38,786 nt of DNA from a virus, in IMG/VR virus record IMGVR_UViG_3300017527_000735, positions 1 through 38,786 of that record; one strand, written 5' to 3'. The translations under genes and the position numbers were made by a program. This document shows, in pieces, positions 17,618-25,875 of the stretch (position 1 is its first letter; each line of letters opens with the position of its first letter). Below the pieces are notes generated by a model that saw only the letters and a program-made list of their open reading frames with translations, was not told the origin of the DNA and made no database searches.

Positions 17618-19001
17618 TCCATGCCTCCGATGTCTGGCGGTAGACCTCGACGGTCTGCGCCGCTATGTTGTTCCAATCGAACCTGGGGTCCTTCACTCTC
17701 TTCAGACCAAGCCCAGAGTAGATCTGTTGTCCCGTTTCGTTGTCTAGGAACCACCGCAACGCGCTGGCAATCGCCTTCGAGTCCCTCGGTGGGATAATCA
17801 TGGCGTAGTCTGTCTTGCCATCGCTGACGATTTCACCGAGTCCATTCATCGTCGTCGCGATGAGAGGTGTCCCCATTGCCATCGCCTCGAATGCGACGAT
17901 TCCAAATGGCTCCGTTGTCGAAGGCATGATTACGCACTGAGCTGCGGCGTAGAGGTCCTGCAACTCCTGGTCGCGTTGGAATCCGAGCCAGGCGAGTCGC
18001 TTGGGATATTTCTTCTCAAGCGCTCGTATCCACTGCGTGACGTACCAGTCCTCTCCACCGACGTCGGCATTGACCTCGCCTGCGATGACGACCTGATATC
18101 CCGTGTCTTCGTCAGACACAGCTTGGAGGATGTACTCGATCCCTTTCATGGTGGCGATTCGACCAACGAAGAGAGCAATGGGTCGCCATCCGATCTTGTC
18201 GTGGGTCTCTCGGGCCCGCCGAGCATCACCAGCCCCTGGGTGCCAGTCTCCGCAGTCGATACCATTTGGAATCATGAACGGGCTTTTTTGCCACATCGAA
18301 TTGATTTTGTAATACTTTTCCGACATCTCGCAGTAGGCATGCGAGCACAGGATCAGCTCATGCGTCTCAATGTTGAGCTTCCCCTCCTGATTTGCCGTCC
18401 AAGCATCGCACTCGAGACCGGCTGCCTCTTGGACGATGATACTCTCTCGGATCTTCTTTTTCTGGTTCCGAGTCAGCGGTTTGGCTTCTTTTTTCACGAG
18501 CGACTCTTGGTATTCCTTGAGCAGCACCTTGGTTCGTTTTGGGAGCTTCATGGGCTTGTCGAGATCCCACAGGGATCGCATGCACAGGTGCATCGTGCCA
18601 ACGATAGGCAATTCGAGCACGCGCGATGCCATCTGTGCAACCTGCAGGGAACTCCACTCGTGAGCGTGGATCACGTCCCACTTATAACCAGAGTTGACCA
18701 TCTCAAGGAGGCGCGAAAGCCACATCACATCCGTCTGGAAGACCGACCGTATGCTGGGAAATCGGCCCTTCTGCGAGGCAATCACATCCCACGTCCACTT
18801 GCGGTAACCGTGATATTCCACAAATGGTTTGTGCTCGTCATGCTCATCGAGCTTTGCAGGGCATGCCGTCAAGAGGTCGATCTCGACGTCATCCCGCTGG
18901 GCCATGTGGCGATAGAGTTCCCGGATGTGCCGGCCCATCCCGCCAAGCAACATCTCGGGATCTTCGACGCATATCGCTAGAACTTTCAACACTCCGGACA
19001 T
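17592..19001 (-). CDS. GT-B glycosyltransferase (GT4/GT5-like)
   Basis: About 469 residues with both Rossmann halves of a GT-B retaining glycosyltransferase. The N-terminal half has a glycine loop (LLGGMGRHIREL) and WDVIHAHEWSS. The C-terminal half has ALFVGRIATMKGIEYI and, near residue 365, the E-x7-E motif EPFGIVAFE, which contacts the nucleotide sugar. A Lys-rich helical insertion lies at about 155-195. The N terminus resembles glycogen-synthase-like GT4 enzymes. I start at ATG 19001 because GGGGAG lies just upstream; a GTG at 19007 is possible. It sits inside the virion operon. Acceptor unknown: virion protein, DNA or host glycan. Confidence 0.85.
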   Translation of the reverse strand: MSGVLKVLAICVEDPEMLLGGMGRHIRELYRHMAQRDDVEIDLLTACPAKLDEHDEHKPFVEYHGYRKWTWDVIASQKGRFPSIRSVFQTDVMWLSRLLEMVNSGYKWDVIHAHEWSSLQVAQMASRVLELPIVGTMHLCMRSLWDLDKPMKLPKRTKVLLKEYQESLVKKEAKPLTRNQKKKIRESIIVQEAAGLECDAWTANQEGKLNIETHELILCSHAYCEMSEKYYKINSMWQKSPFMIPNGIDCGDWHPGAGDARRARETHDKIGWRPIALFVGRIATMKGIEYILQAVSDEDTGYQVVIAGEVNADVGGEDWYVTQWIRALEKKYPKRLAWLGFQRDQELQDLYAAAQCVIMPSTTEPFGIVAFEAMAMGTPLIATTMNGLGEIVSDGKTDYAMIIPPRDSKAIASALRWFLDNETGQQIYSGLGLKRVKDPRFDWNNIAAQTVEVYRQTSEAWNARNTRAT

Positions 19002-19192
19002 ATCCACTCCCCGCCTTCGTATCGCCAGCCTCGATCTTTGAATGCGTTCGCCGCAGCGCCGATGCCAAAAGTCAATAGATTGCCAGACTGGACGAATTGA
19101 CCTTCGATGCGCTCACACGTTCCACATTGGACGTAGTACGTGTCCGGCTGTCCAATCGGCTTACCGAAGTCCCTCCCGAGCTTGAATACCAT
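18986..19192 (-). CDS. small zinc-ribbon protein
   Basis: A 68-residue protein with two CxxC pairs: VQCGTCE near residue 23 and WICPEC at the very end, about 40 residues apart. A Trp-rich hinge (GWRYEGGEW) precedes the second pair, as in treble-clef or rubredoxin-like ribbons. Its ATG overlaps the upstream stop (TAATG) and its end overlaps the glycosyltransferase start, so the three genes are tightly coupled. Function unknown. Confidence 0.7.
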   Translation of the reverse strand: MVFKLGRDFGKPIGQPDTYYVQCGTCERIEGQFVQSGNLLTFGIGAAANAFKDRGWRYEGGEWICPEC

Positions 19193-19716
19193 TATCCGAT
19201 GATTCCTATCTGACCGTAGGCAGTGAGTGTGTAATACGATCCGCCATAATTTGTGAACACCATTCTACAAACCCTCGTGCTCGGTCCAGTCTGATAAAGA
19301 TATGCATCTGTTAAGGCAACGTATTGCCCCGAGGTAGTCCAGATTCGATGACTAATATCGAGCGCGTTGGCGACTTTCGAGAACACGCCAACATAAGAAC
19401 CATTTCGCCAATTCGTTGGTCCACCAAATGAGATTCCAGTCGCTTCGAGCCACGCCGTTCTTGTCGCTGTCCAGTGACCACCTCGTTGACCACCGACGTC
19501 ATTGGCCTGCCAGCCTGAAACCAGATCAATCGTCGCAATGTTTGCATCGAATGGCACAGCGACGTCCCATACACCAGGACCACCCGGAAGCGGCTCGATC
19601 TGCTGCACGACGTTTGAGATCGGGATGATGCTCGGCCTAAGATGATGCTGCTCTGGCAGGATGTTTGTCGCAGCCGAGTGCTTGAAAACGTGCCGTATTG
19701 GTGATTGTGCCAGCAT
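19192..19716 (-). CDS. putative beta-rich virion surface protein, paralog C
   Basis: About 174 residues. I start at ATG 19716, which overlaps the upstream stop as TGATG. The C-terminal 45 residues (LTDAYLYQTG, a variable strand, then FTNYGGSYYTLTAYGQ) follow the same pattern as the two upstream genes: strand, turn, strand, an N-x-G-G-type turn, final strand. The middle holds WTATRTAWLEATG, a sandwich-like region. I infer a surface or adhesin-like head or tail component from location and duplication; no family is recognised. Confidence 0.65.
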   Translation of the reverse strand: MLAQSPIRHVFKHSAATNILPEQHHLRPSIIPISNVVQQIEPLPGGPGVWDVAVPFDANIATIDLVSGWQANDVGGQRGGHWTATRTAWLEATGISFGGPTNWRNGSYVGVFSKVANALDISHRIWTTSGQYVALTDAYLYQTGPSTRVCRMVFTNYGGSYYTLTAYGQIGIIG

Positions 19717-20189
19717 CACTTTGCCCAGCAAAGACCCCAACAGCGTAGGGTCCGATTTGACCCCGCACCATTATTGAAGAGGATGACCGTCTCGTCTCCG
19801 TCGAGGTAGAGATCCTTGAGTCGAATAGAGGTACCAAAAACAGCCTGTGAGAGATACGCATCACCATGAAGACGCATAAATGAGGCGATATACAAATAGG
19901 TGCCGCTACCAGAAACATGCTCGGAGCCGCTCTGTGCAGGTGTCTGCGTTCCTGACGCCCACGCTCCAGAGCGACCACCCTGAAAGTACAAATTGGACCC
20001 TGCAAGGCACGCCTCGGTGATGATGTGGTTGTCTCGATTCCACTGAATCCGAACCTCGTAGTCACCAGGTGAAATCGAAGTGCCATTGATTATGAGCTTC
20101 TCAACCTCGGCTTCCGGGTGATGATCGTCTGGCTCGATGACGAAATAATCGTGGTCAGTAATACCTCGTGGAACTCGTGCCTTGCTCAT
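19716..20189 (-). CDS. putative beta-rich virion surface protein, paralog B
   Basis: A 157-residue protein. It begins with a short disordered segment containing DDHHPEAEVEK, then IINGTSISPGDYEVRI and strand-rich sequence. The C terminus (LKDLYLDGDETVILFNNG, then LRCWGLCW) shares its layout with the genes on both sides. The ATG overlaps the upstream stop. An alternative frame at 19637-20086 was not chosen, since it lacks a ribosome site and breaks the operon overlap pattern. Role unknown, probably virion. Confidence 0.65.
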   Translation of the reverse strand: MSKARVPRGITDHDYFVIEPDDHHPEAEVEKLIINGTSISPGDYEVRIQWNRDNHIITEACLAGSNLYFQGGRSGAWASGTQTPAQSGSEHVSGSGTYLYIASFMRLHGDAYLSQAVFGTSIRLKDLYLDGDETVILFNNGAGSNRTLRCWGLCWAK

Positions 20190-20698
20190 AGTAGATCAGC
20201 CTTTCCACGAATCCAGATGAACGCAGAACCACCAAACTGATTGTGCATCCTGAGCCGAAGGACTGCGCCTATAATCCAGCAGTCCTGAATCGCGATGTAT
20301 CGCGCTGATGAGCCCGTATTCGAGTCGTAAACGTAGTCAGTCAAAACCGCTGCACCTTGGAGCTTCGAGAACGATCCGTTGTACTGCCGATTGGCTGAAA
20401 CGGACCGGGCACCATGACCCACTGCATCAGTCGTAACCATACCAACTTCGAGTGAGTGACCCTCGTATCCAGACGATGATGGCGTTATGTAGACAGCCGC
20501 CTTCGGCCCGTGCACTTGAACATGGGCTCGCTGGTAGTCGGATCGGGGAAGTGTGATATCGAGGTCATGCGTCGAACCTGGCGGGATAGAGACGACGCCG
20601 AGAGAGGAGATGCTCACCATGGTAGGCGCAGCATGATGATCGTGGAGCCCGCCATCTGGTGGGTGGATCAACCCATCTGTACCTAGACCGACGCTCAT
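20186..20698 (-). CDS. putative beta-rich virion surface protein, paralog A
   Basis: A 170-residue protein with a His/Asp-rich start (DGGLHDHHAAPT), a strand-rich middle, and the C-terminal pattern found in its two downstream neighbours (IQDCWIIGAVLRLRMHN, then SAFIWIRGK). Ser, Gly and Tyr are frequent, as in surface-exposed jelly-roll or fibre-tip domains. The ATG overlaps the stop of the membrane coiled-coil gene (ATGA). Function not recognised. Confidence 0.65.
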   Translation of the reverse strand: MSVGLGTDGLIHPPDGGLHDHHAAPTMVSISSLGVVSIPPGSTHDLDITLPRSDYQRAHVQVHGPKAAVYITPSSSGYEGHSLEVGMVTTDAVGHGARSVSANRQYNGSFSKLQGAAVLTDYVYDSNTGSSARYIAIQDCWIIGAVLRLRMHNQFGGSAFIWIRGKADLL

Positions 20699-21369
20699 CT
20701 CTTGCCGTTTCGCCTTTCGGCCCGCTTGATTATGGCACGTATGCGGGTTCGCTCGCCATCTGTGAGTTCGTGGGCATCATCCACCGCATCATCGATGTCC
20801 GGTTCCGGCATTGCAGCTTGAACTTTCTGAGGTACAGCTCGAACCTCTTTGATGAAAACTTGCCGATCCGCCGCACTGGCTTTCTCAAGTGCTTGAAGGT
20901 GAACCTCGTGCCGCGTAACATTGCCCTTGATTGCTTGCCTTTCAACCTGGGCCGCTCTGGCATCGCCATTCGATGTGAGCGCCCACCCGATAGTTATCGA
21001 AACTACCGTCACGATGAGACCACCCAGCCACCACCGCCACTTTGACAACCCTGCTATTTCTCGTTCTTGCGCTGAGATCGATCCAGTCGCTATAGCGATA
21101 GCCAGTGTGTTGGACCTTATGGTTTCAGACTTGTCGCACTGGTAGTCGAGTGACGGTCGATCTTCGAGTGACTTCACTCGAGCTACAGTTGCCTTCTGTC
21201 GCTCGGTCAAACGGATAACTCCATCTCGAGCTTCGGTGGCTGCCTTCGCAACAGGTGGTAGCTGTTCTTCTTGAATTGAAGTGACACGACCTTCAATACG
21301 ACCAACGGCTTCAGTCAGTAAACGAAGATCGGTGGTAGGAATCGGAGTATGTTTTGGGTTAGATGGCAA
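20695..21369 (-). CDS. coiled-coil protein with one central membrane segment
   Basis: A 224-residue protein. Residues 1-105 are helical and coiled-coil-like (EAVGRIEGRVTSIQEEQ). A single hydrophobic segment, WWLGGLIVTVVSITIGWAL, spans about 113-131. The charged C-terminal half is again helical. The start is TTG at 21369 with a weak AGG upstream, so the exact start is uncertain. It could be an internal head or ejected protein, or an infection-stage inner-membrane protein. No family recognised. Confidence 0.65.
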   Translation of the reverse strand: MPSNPKHTPIPTTDLRLLTEAVGRIEGRVTSIQEEQLPPVAKAATEARDGVIRLTERQKATVARVKSLEDRPSLDYQCDKSETIRSNTLAIAIATGSISAQEREIAGLSKWRWWLGGLIVTVVSITIGWALTSNGDARAAQVERQAIKGNVTRHEVHLQALEKASAADRQVFIKEVRAVPQKVQAAMPEPDIDDAVDDAHELTDGERTRIRAIIKRAERRNGKR

Positions 21370-21419
21370 TTTGTAACCTACTTTCCCATCAACTTCGACA
21401 CAAAATCAATAAAATTATA

Positions 21420-21725
21420 TTATTCAGTGAAGTTTATTACAACTCTGCCATCAGAAAAATACAGAGTCGTTTGAAGTATTCTCTTACCATATCTCATGTT
21501 GACCCTTTCACCCTTGACCATACCATTCTTAGACAGAAACTCTATCCAAATCCTAGTATTCCTACCCTTCAAAGGTGGAAGGTCTGCGCGATGACCTTCT
21601 CTGTCCAAAATTGACACACGACTAATACCGCGTTGATTATATGGATGATCGATAGCTTCCCGATCCCGCTGAACCGCAGGGTCGAGTTTCAGAGTTGTAC
21701 CATTCGTGAGATGGACAAGAATCAC
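21420..21725 (-). CDS. hypothetical protein, 101 residues
   Basis: A small, strand-rich basic protein with no Cys pair or membrane segment. It starts at GTG 21725, overlapping the upstream stop by four bases (GTGA). Sequence features include VHLTNGTTLKLDP at the start and LYFSDGRVVINF at the end. It stands in the head gene group downstream of the capsid gene, so a minor head or decoration role is possible. It is followed by a 50-base gap without clear signals. Confidence 0.6.
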   Translation of the reverse strand: MILVHLTNGTTLKLDPAVQRDREAIDHPYNQRGISRVSILDREGHRADLPPLKGRNTRIWIEFLSKNGMVKGERVNMRYGKRILQTTLYFSDGRVVINFTE

Positions 21726-22015
21726 TTCAGTTCCAGAACCTCAAAGCGAGGATCTTGCTTGAAGTAGTCAATCTTCTCTCGACCTGATACTGGAAAGGTC
21801 CTGCCCTTTTCGTAGTTACGTCCATGTCGAGTCAGAGAAGCACAACCGACAAGAGTAACTTGAGCACGTGCGACCACCTTCACAGGCTTCTCGACCTTCG
21901 GCTCTTCAACCTTCGGAGCCTCTGGTTCGTCCGTTGTCACCTCTGGTTCGTCCGTGGTCACCTTCGGCTTAGCCTTGCGTGGCTGTCGGACCTTCTTCGT
22001 TTTTGGCTTCGCCAT
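21722..22015 (-). CDS. Lys/Pro-rich small head-region protein
   Basis: A 97-residue protein in two parts. Residues 1-48 are low complexity: a basic start (KTKKVRQPRKAKPK), then direct repeats VTTDEPE twice and PKVE-type repeats. Residues about 50-97 form a small beta domain (RAQVTLVGCASL, RNYEKGRTFPV, DPRFEVLEL) like small head-tail proteins whose genes follow the capsid gene in many phages. It has an excellent ribosome site (CGGAGGAG). Function not known. Confidence 0.65.
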   Translation of the reverse strand: MAKPKTKKVRQPRKAKPKVTTDEPEVTTDEPEAPKVEEPKVEKPVKVVARAQVTLVGCASLTRHGRNYEKGRTFPVSGREKIDYFKQDPRFEVLELK

Positions 22016-22037
22016 TGCTACTCCTCCGATGACGTTG

Positions 22038-22056
22038 TTGTAAAACGGGTTTACAA
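22038..22056. repeat. 19-bp palindrome, copy 5
   Basis: TTGTAAAACGGGTTTACAA, one mismatch in the right arm. It lies in the 121-base gap after the major capsid gene, downstream of a stem-loop and 22 bases from the next ATG. Confidence 0.85.
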
Positions 22057-22082
22057 CTTAGAGTGGCGAGGACGAGGGGACG

Positions 22083-22103
22083 GAGGGGAACCCACATCCC
22101 CTC
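22083..22103 (-). terminator. stem-loop downstream of the capsid gene
   Basis: On the minus strand GAGGGGA and TCCCCTC form a seven-base-pair stem with a seven-base loop, about 35 bases after the capsid stop. A second TCCCCTC follows and could pair alternatively. There is no U tract, so it may limit read-through or protect the capsid mRNA end. Confidence 0.45.
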
Positions 22104-22136
22104 GAGCCTCAACCACAACCCATCGTCAACTCAGGT

Positions 22137-23348
22137 CTAGTTGAGACCAATGTTGATTCCCTTGACGATCGCAGTGACCTCTTCGATGTTAACCGAGAGG
22201 CGAGTCGTGATCGCGAACTGCGTGACACCACGATAGATGTCTCGGTCGCTCTCGATCATGATGTCGCGTCCGATCGCCATGATGAGGTTCTGGAAATCGG
22301 TCAGGAGCAACTGACCAGCCGTCTCGAACGTCACCTTGAACGTACCACCGGCATTCAGCGCACCACCACCAACGGACGTGATTGTTCCGTTGGTGCGGTC
22401 AACCGTGTAGTCCGAACCAGCACCCTCGACCATCGGAGTTGTCGGAGTGCTACCGAGCGTGGTCGCTGTGATGACGACCGTCGTGCCGATGGGTGCATAC
22501 CCGAGCGACACGGTGTCGGGCGCAGCGACGAACACGAGATGCTTGACCACACGCGGCTCGCTCTCCAACAGCGGAATGCCGATGAGCGGAACACCGTATG
22601 GAGTCAGTGGCGTCTGACTCTGGTTCGCGACATCACCCTGTTGCGTCTGTCGTGCTCCGACCTTCTCACGGTGAAGCTGCTCGTGATCGAGAGACGCGAG
22701 GAATCGGAGATTCGGTCGAACGCGACGGAACTTGGTCGGCATTCGGTTGATCATCCGAGAGAAGATGCTCGACGAGATGTCGTTGCCCTCGGCGTCGTAG
22801 ATGTTTCCACCGTCCGCGACACGAAGCCATCCGTCGAACTGCGCGATGAAGCTGTCCTTGATCACGTCGGTCGCATGCCCACCCTCGAGCAGGTCAGCCT
22901 CGACACGTGCCGGTCCGAGTACATCCCCTGTGATGCACAGCTCTTCGAGGTCATTTCCGGTCTGAGTCGCCATGAGCCGTGTCACGGTGTCTTCGACCTT
23001 CTCACCTTCGATGCACTGATCGGGGAAGTTGTCGGAGATCTCGAAGGGCGTCATCTGATCCTTCGGGGTCAGCTCGATCTTGGAAGTCGTGACACCACGG
23101 CGAATCTGCGGAGCAGAAGCTTCCGACTTCGGCACGGTGACACGAGTACCGACACCGATCTTGTCGATCTGCATCGTCTCTTGGCTGAAGCGGACGACTC
23201 GAACCTGCCCCTTCAACATCGTAAGATCGATCACGTAATCGATGAACTGATCAGACTGCTTCGGAGAAAGCTTGCCAGCAGTCGCCAGTGCATCTGTCGT
23301 GATGACCGCCTTCTCAATGATCTGCTCATTGGTCATTGCACGTCCCAT
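22137..23348 (-). CDS. major capsid protein (HK97 fold)
   Basis: A 403-residue capsid subunit. The N-terminal helices, the central block with MTPFEISDNFPDQCIEG, the NLRFLASLDHEQLHRE helix and YGVPLIGIPLLES match the P and A domains of HK97-type capsid proteins. A strand-rich insertion of about 65 residues (roughly 280-345, including MVEGAGSDYTVDRTNGTITS) resembles an Ig-like or decoration domain on the shell surface. The C terminus has the usual FAITTRLSVNIEE strand. The ribosome site is TAGGAGGA. It follows the scaffold-like and protease genes. No delta-domain cleavage site was identified. Confidence 0.85.
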   Translation of the reverse strand: MGRAMTNEQIIEKAVITTDALATAGKLSPKQSDQFIDYVIDLTMLKGQVRVVRFSQETMQIDKIGVGTRVTVPKSEASAPQIRRGVTTSKIELTPKDQMTPFEISDNFPDQCIEGEKVEDTVTRLMATQTGNDLEELCITGDVLGPARVEADLLEGGHATDVIKDSFIAQFDGWLRVADGGNIYDAEGNDISSSIFSRMINRMPTKFRRVRPNLRFLASLDHEQLHREKVGARQTQQGDVANQSQTPLTPYGVPLIGIPLLESEPRVVKHLVFVAAPDTVSLGYAPIGTTVVITATTLGSTPTTPMVEGAGSDYTVDRTNGTITSVGGGALNAGGTFKVTFETAGQLLLTDFQNLIMAIGRDIMIESDRDIYRGVTQFAITTRLSVNIEEVTAIVKGINIGLN

Positions 23349-23402
23349 TTATCTGTCCTCCTATGGTTCCAGTCATAGTGGCGACTGGCTGAACCTACGT
23401 TA

Positions 23403-24896
23403 CTACCGCTTGACCGTGCCTTGCAGGTGCGGTGGCATGATATTGGTGAAAATCGAATCATCGCCACCCTCCGGATTGGAGGGGGTTTTCGTCTCATCCG
23501 GGCCTGAACCCTTCGAGACGGGACGAGCACGCTCCATCTTCTCGACTTTTTCAGTCGTCGAACCGAGATCCTTTTCAATAGTCTCGAGTTTCTCAGCGAT
23601 TGGAGCGACAGCTTCGGAGATCACACCCTTCATCAAATCAACCATCTCTTTGTTCGAGTTGGTTTTTTCGACTGGTGCATCGTCCGACGAAGATTTCTCC
23701 TCTTCTTCGTCTTCCTCTTCCTCGGCAGCCTTCTCCTCGGCGGCAGATTTCTCTTCTGCACTCATCTCTTCCTCTTCCTCCTCTTCCTCTTCTTCGGGTG
23801 CCTGACTCTCCACGGCACCCGAGCCCAACATATCCTCGAGCTTCGCGGCTCGCACGAGGATGTCAACTGCTTCTCCGAGCTTCCACCGGAGATCGTAGTT
23901 GTCCATGCTCTTGGCAGCCTCGGTATCGAGTGCGAGCGATTCCATGACAGAATTGAGCTTCTCTGTTGCGGTACCGACCTGCTTCTTGACTTCGACCTGA
24001 TCAAGATCGATCTTCTCCGCAGACTTGGCCACCTCTGCAAATTTGATGGTCATCTCGTTGTCCTCCTGTGGTCCCTCGACCGACTTGCTGACCTCCTCCA
24101 GAATCTTACGCGCCTTGGCTTGAAGCTCGTCTCTCAAGGATTGAGACAGATTGGACTGCGGAATCCTGGCGATGGCATTGCGCAGATGCGGGAGATCGAT
24201 TTTTCCATTCTCATCTTTATATGGAAACTTACGGTTCGTTCGCGGAACCGTCTTTCCGTCTTCGTCTTTCTCTCCACCCGATGCGATGTACAAGAATGCC
24301 GAATCCGGGAGATCGTTTACGTACGCAGTCGACCAAACCGCTTCCTCGATTTCCTCGGTTTCTTCATCAGCACTCTTTCCGATGACTGCATTGAAACCAT
24401 CAATGACAGTTTCAAGCTCATCCACAAACTCAGATGGAATATCGTCACCTTCATCACTGAGAAGTGTCGAGACAGATGCAGCAAGCTTCTCGCCAACAAC
24501 ATCGAGCATGCTCACCATCTTGTCACGCTTCGCTCCAGACACCTTTGCGTCCGCGAGTCGATTCCCACCAGCTTCAATGGACTCACCCATGTCAGCAAGT
24601 TCATCTCGCGTACGAGAAAGCATCGACATGATCGGAGATGGAATGTCAGAGTCTTCATCAGTCTCGGCCTGCATGAGCCATTCACGTGTTGACTCGAGCC
24701 GATTGAGGATTCCCTGTGCGAAACTGGCGATTGCCGCCTTGAGACTTTCATCTTCTGCGGAAGCTTCGGAAGTTCCTTCCTTGCTCTTCGCAATGAAAAA
24801 GAACTGAGCGTTCGCCCCTTCGTCAACAAGCGATACCTTGGTCGGACGAATGTTCGATAGCTCTTTATCAGGTGTGTTCTCTTCTTCCGTCGCCAT
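23403..24896 (-). CDS. acidic scaffold-like head morphogenesis protein
   Basis: A 497-residue acidic protein. It opens with IRPTKVSLVDEGANAQFFFI, common at the start of phage prohead protease/scaffold polyproteins. Residues about 195-275 carry a known phage head domain: DLPDSAFLYIASGGEKD, FPYKDENGKIDLPHLRNAIA and a helix ARKILEEV. Residues about 370-410 are nearly pure Glu with Lys/Ser, and the rest is coiled-coil. The order protease, this gene, capsid suggests a scaffold, perhaps with a delivered subdomain. It lacks a visible catalytic set. The start has AGGA upstream. Confidence 0.7.
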   Translation of the reverse strand: MATEEENTPDKELSNIRPTKVSLVDEGANAQFFFIAKSKEGTSEASAEDESLKAAIASFAQGILNRLESTREWLMQAETDEDSDIPSPIMSMLSRTRDELADMGESIEAGGNRLADAKVSGAKRDKMVSMLDVVGEKLAASVSTLLSDEGDDIPSEFVDELETVIDGFNAVIGKSADEETEEIEEAVWSTAYVNDLPDSAFLYIASGGEKDEDGKTVPRTNRKFPYKDENGKIDLPHLRNAIARIPQSNLSQSLRDELQAKARKILEEVSKSVEGPQEDNEMTIKFAEVAKSAEKIDLDQVEVKKQVGTATEKLNSVMESLALDTEAAKSMDNYDLRWKLGEAVDILVRAAKLEDMLGSGAVESQAPEEEEEEEEEEMSAEEKSAAEEKAAEEEEDEEEEKSSSDDAPVEKTNSNKEMVDLMKGVISEAVAPIAEKLETIEKDLGSTTEKVEKMERARPVSKGSGPDETKTPSNPEGGDDSIFTNIMPPHLQGTVKR

Positions 24897-24951
24897 CTCA
24901 AATCCTGTTACAAGTTATACTAGCGATCGAATGGTTCAAGCAAGTGATTCG

Positions 24952-25845
24952 TTATGCTGCCATAGACAGAATCTTACGCAACTCTCGAACTCTTGCAAGT
25001 CCAGCAATCGACCAACCAGTGTAATCACCAGATTTCACCTTACTCCACAGTGTATCAGAAATGATACGGGCGTACAGAATCCAAGTCCCCTTTGGAAGGG
25101 TAATTGTCTCTGTTGATTTCGATGGATGTTCTTCATCGTCAAGTGCCGGTACGTCAACAGTATACGTCCGTTCTTCGTCCAACACAAAGCTTTGTACTGG
25201 ACGAATAGAATTACGGACGACTTCACCATCATGCATAACATCCATGCCGTGGTCATCGTCCTCGTACATATGCTCTAAGAAATAATACGCAGCAGCACGT
25301 ACAGTTTCCTCATCATAAATCTCTTCGTGTAGATCCGTAACACCCGGAACAAGCACAGCCGATGCAACAATTCTATCTTCCAAATTCTTGCGAATTGGAA
25401 CCATCTTGATAATGTTCGATGGAAGATAATCCTCGACATTGATGACGACACCTTCCGACTTCGCTATCTTGACAGTATCCTCGAACGGCTCGTAACTCGA
25501 TACTCGATATCCATATGTACTACCAGAACCAGCACCTTCTGGTAGTCCATGCAACTTCTGCATGAAATCATAGTCATCAGAAGTCATCTCAAATGAATGC
25601 CCGAGCTTGACAGCTCCAGTGATTTGTCCATCTGACATGACAAAGAATGGCTTCGTACTCGAATTCTCAATGCTCTTACTGAGCACGAGCATCTTCAACG
25701 AACCATCAAGCACTCCATCAGCAGACGACTTCTCAAGATTCAACGCCTGAAATGGTTGCTTATCTTCGTTGTCAAGAAAACTACCGGGGAATCGAGCCGG
25801 GGCTGCACGTCCACCATCGTCAAGGTCAGAAGATGTAATGGTCAT
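24952..25845 (-). CDS. XkdF-type prohead serine protease
   Basis: A 297-residue protein. Residues about 155-295 match the PBSX XkdF peptidase family, with EDRIVASAVLVPGVTDLHEE, a probable catalytic His205 in DVMHDGEVV and Ser279 in YTGWSIAG, and TWILYARIISD between them. It would cleave scaffold and capsid precursors during head maturation. Residues 1-150 form an extra N-terminal domain (SKSIENSSTKPFFVMSDG, VKLGHSFEM) of unknown type. The ATG has GGAG ten bases upstream and palindrome copy 6 just before that. Portal and scaffold genes flank it. Confidence 0.82.
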   Translation of the reverse strand: MTITSSDLDDGGRAAPARFPGSFLDNEDKQPFQALNLEKSSADGVLDGSLKMLVLSKSIENSSTKPFFVMSDGQITGAVKLGHSFEMTSDDYDFMQKLHGLPEGAGSGSTYGYRVSSYEPFEDTVKIAKSEGVVINVEDYLPSNIIKMVPIRKNLEDRIVASAVLVPGVTDLHEEIYDEETVRAAAYYFLEHMYEDDDHGMDVMHDGEVVRNSIRPVQSFVLDEERTYTVDVPALDDEEHPSKSTETITLPKGTWILYARIISDTLWSKVKSGDYTGWSIAGLARVRELRKILSMAA

Positions 25846-25856
25846 GACACCACTCC

Positions 25857-25875
25857 TTGTAAAACGGTTTTACAA
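25857..25875. repeat. 19-bp palindrome, copy 6 (perfect)
   Basis: TTGTAAAACGGTTTTACAA, perfect arms, central G. It fills the space between the portal stop (25876-25878) and the GGAG ribosome site of the protease gene. Confidence 0.9.

Noticed and set aside
17976-18980. 334-codon plus-strand open frame opposite the glycosyltransferase
   Set aside because: It mirrors the real gene in the antisense frame, has no ribosome site and no recognisable protein features. Similar long antisense frames opposite the capsid (22539-23378) and fibre (15520-16170) genes arise from GC-rich codon bias.
23701-23810. CTCTTC-rich tract as a regulatory repeat
   Set aside because: It encodes the poly-Glu region of the scaffold-like protein on the minus strand, which explains it.
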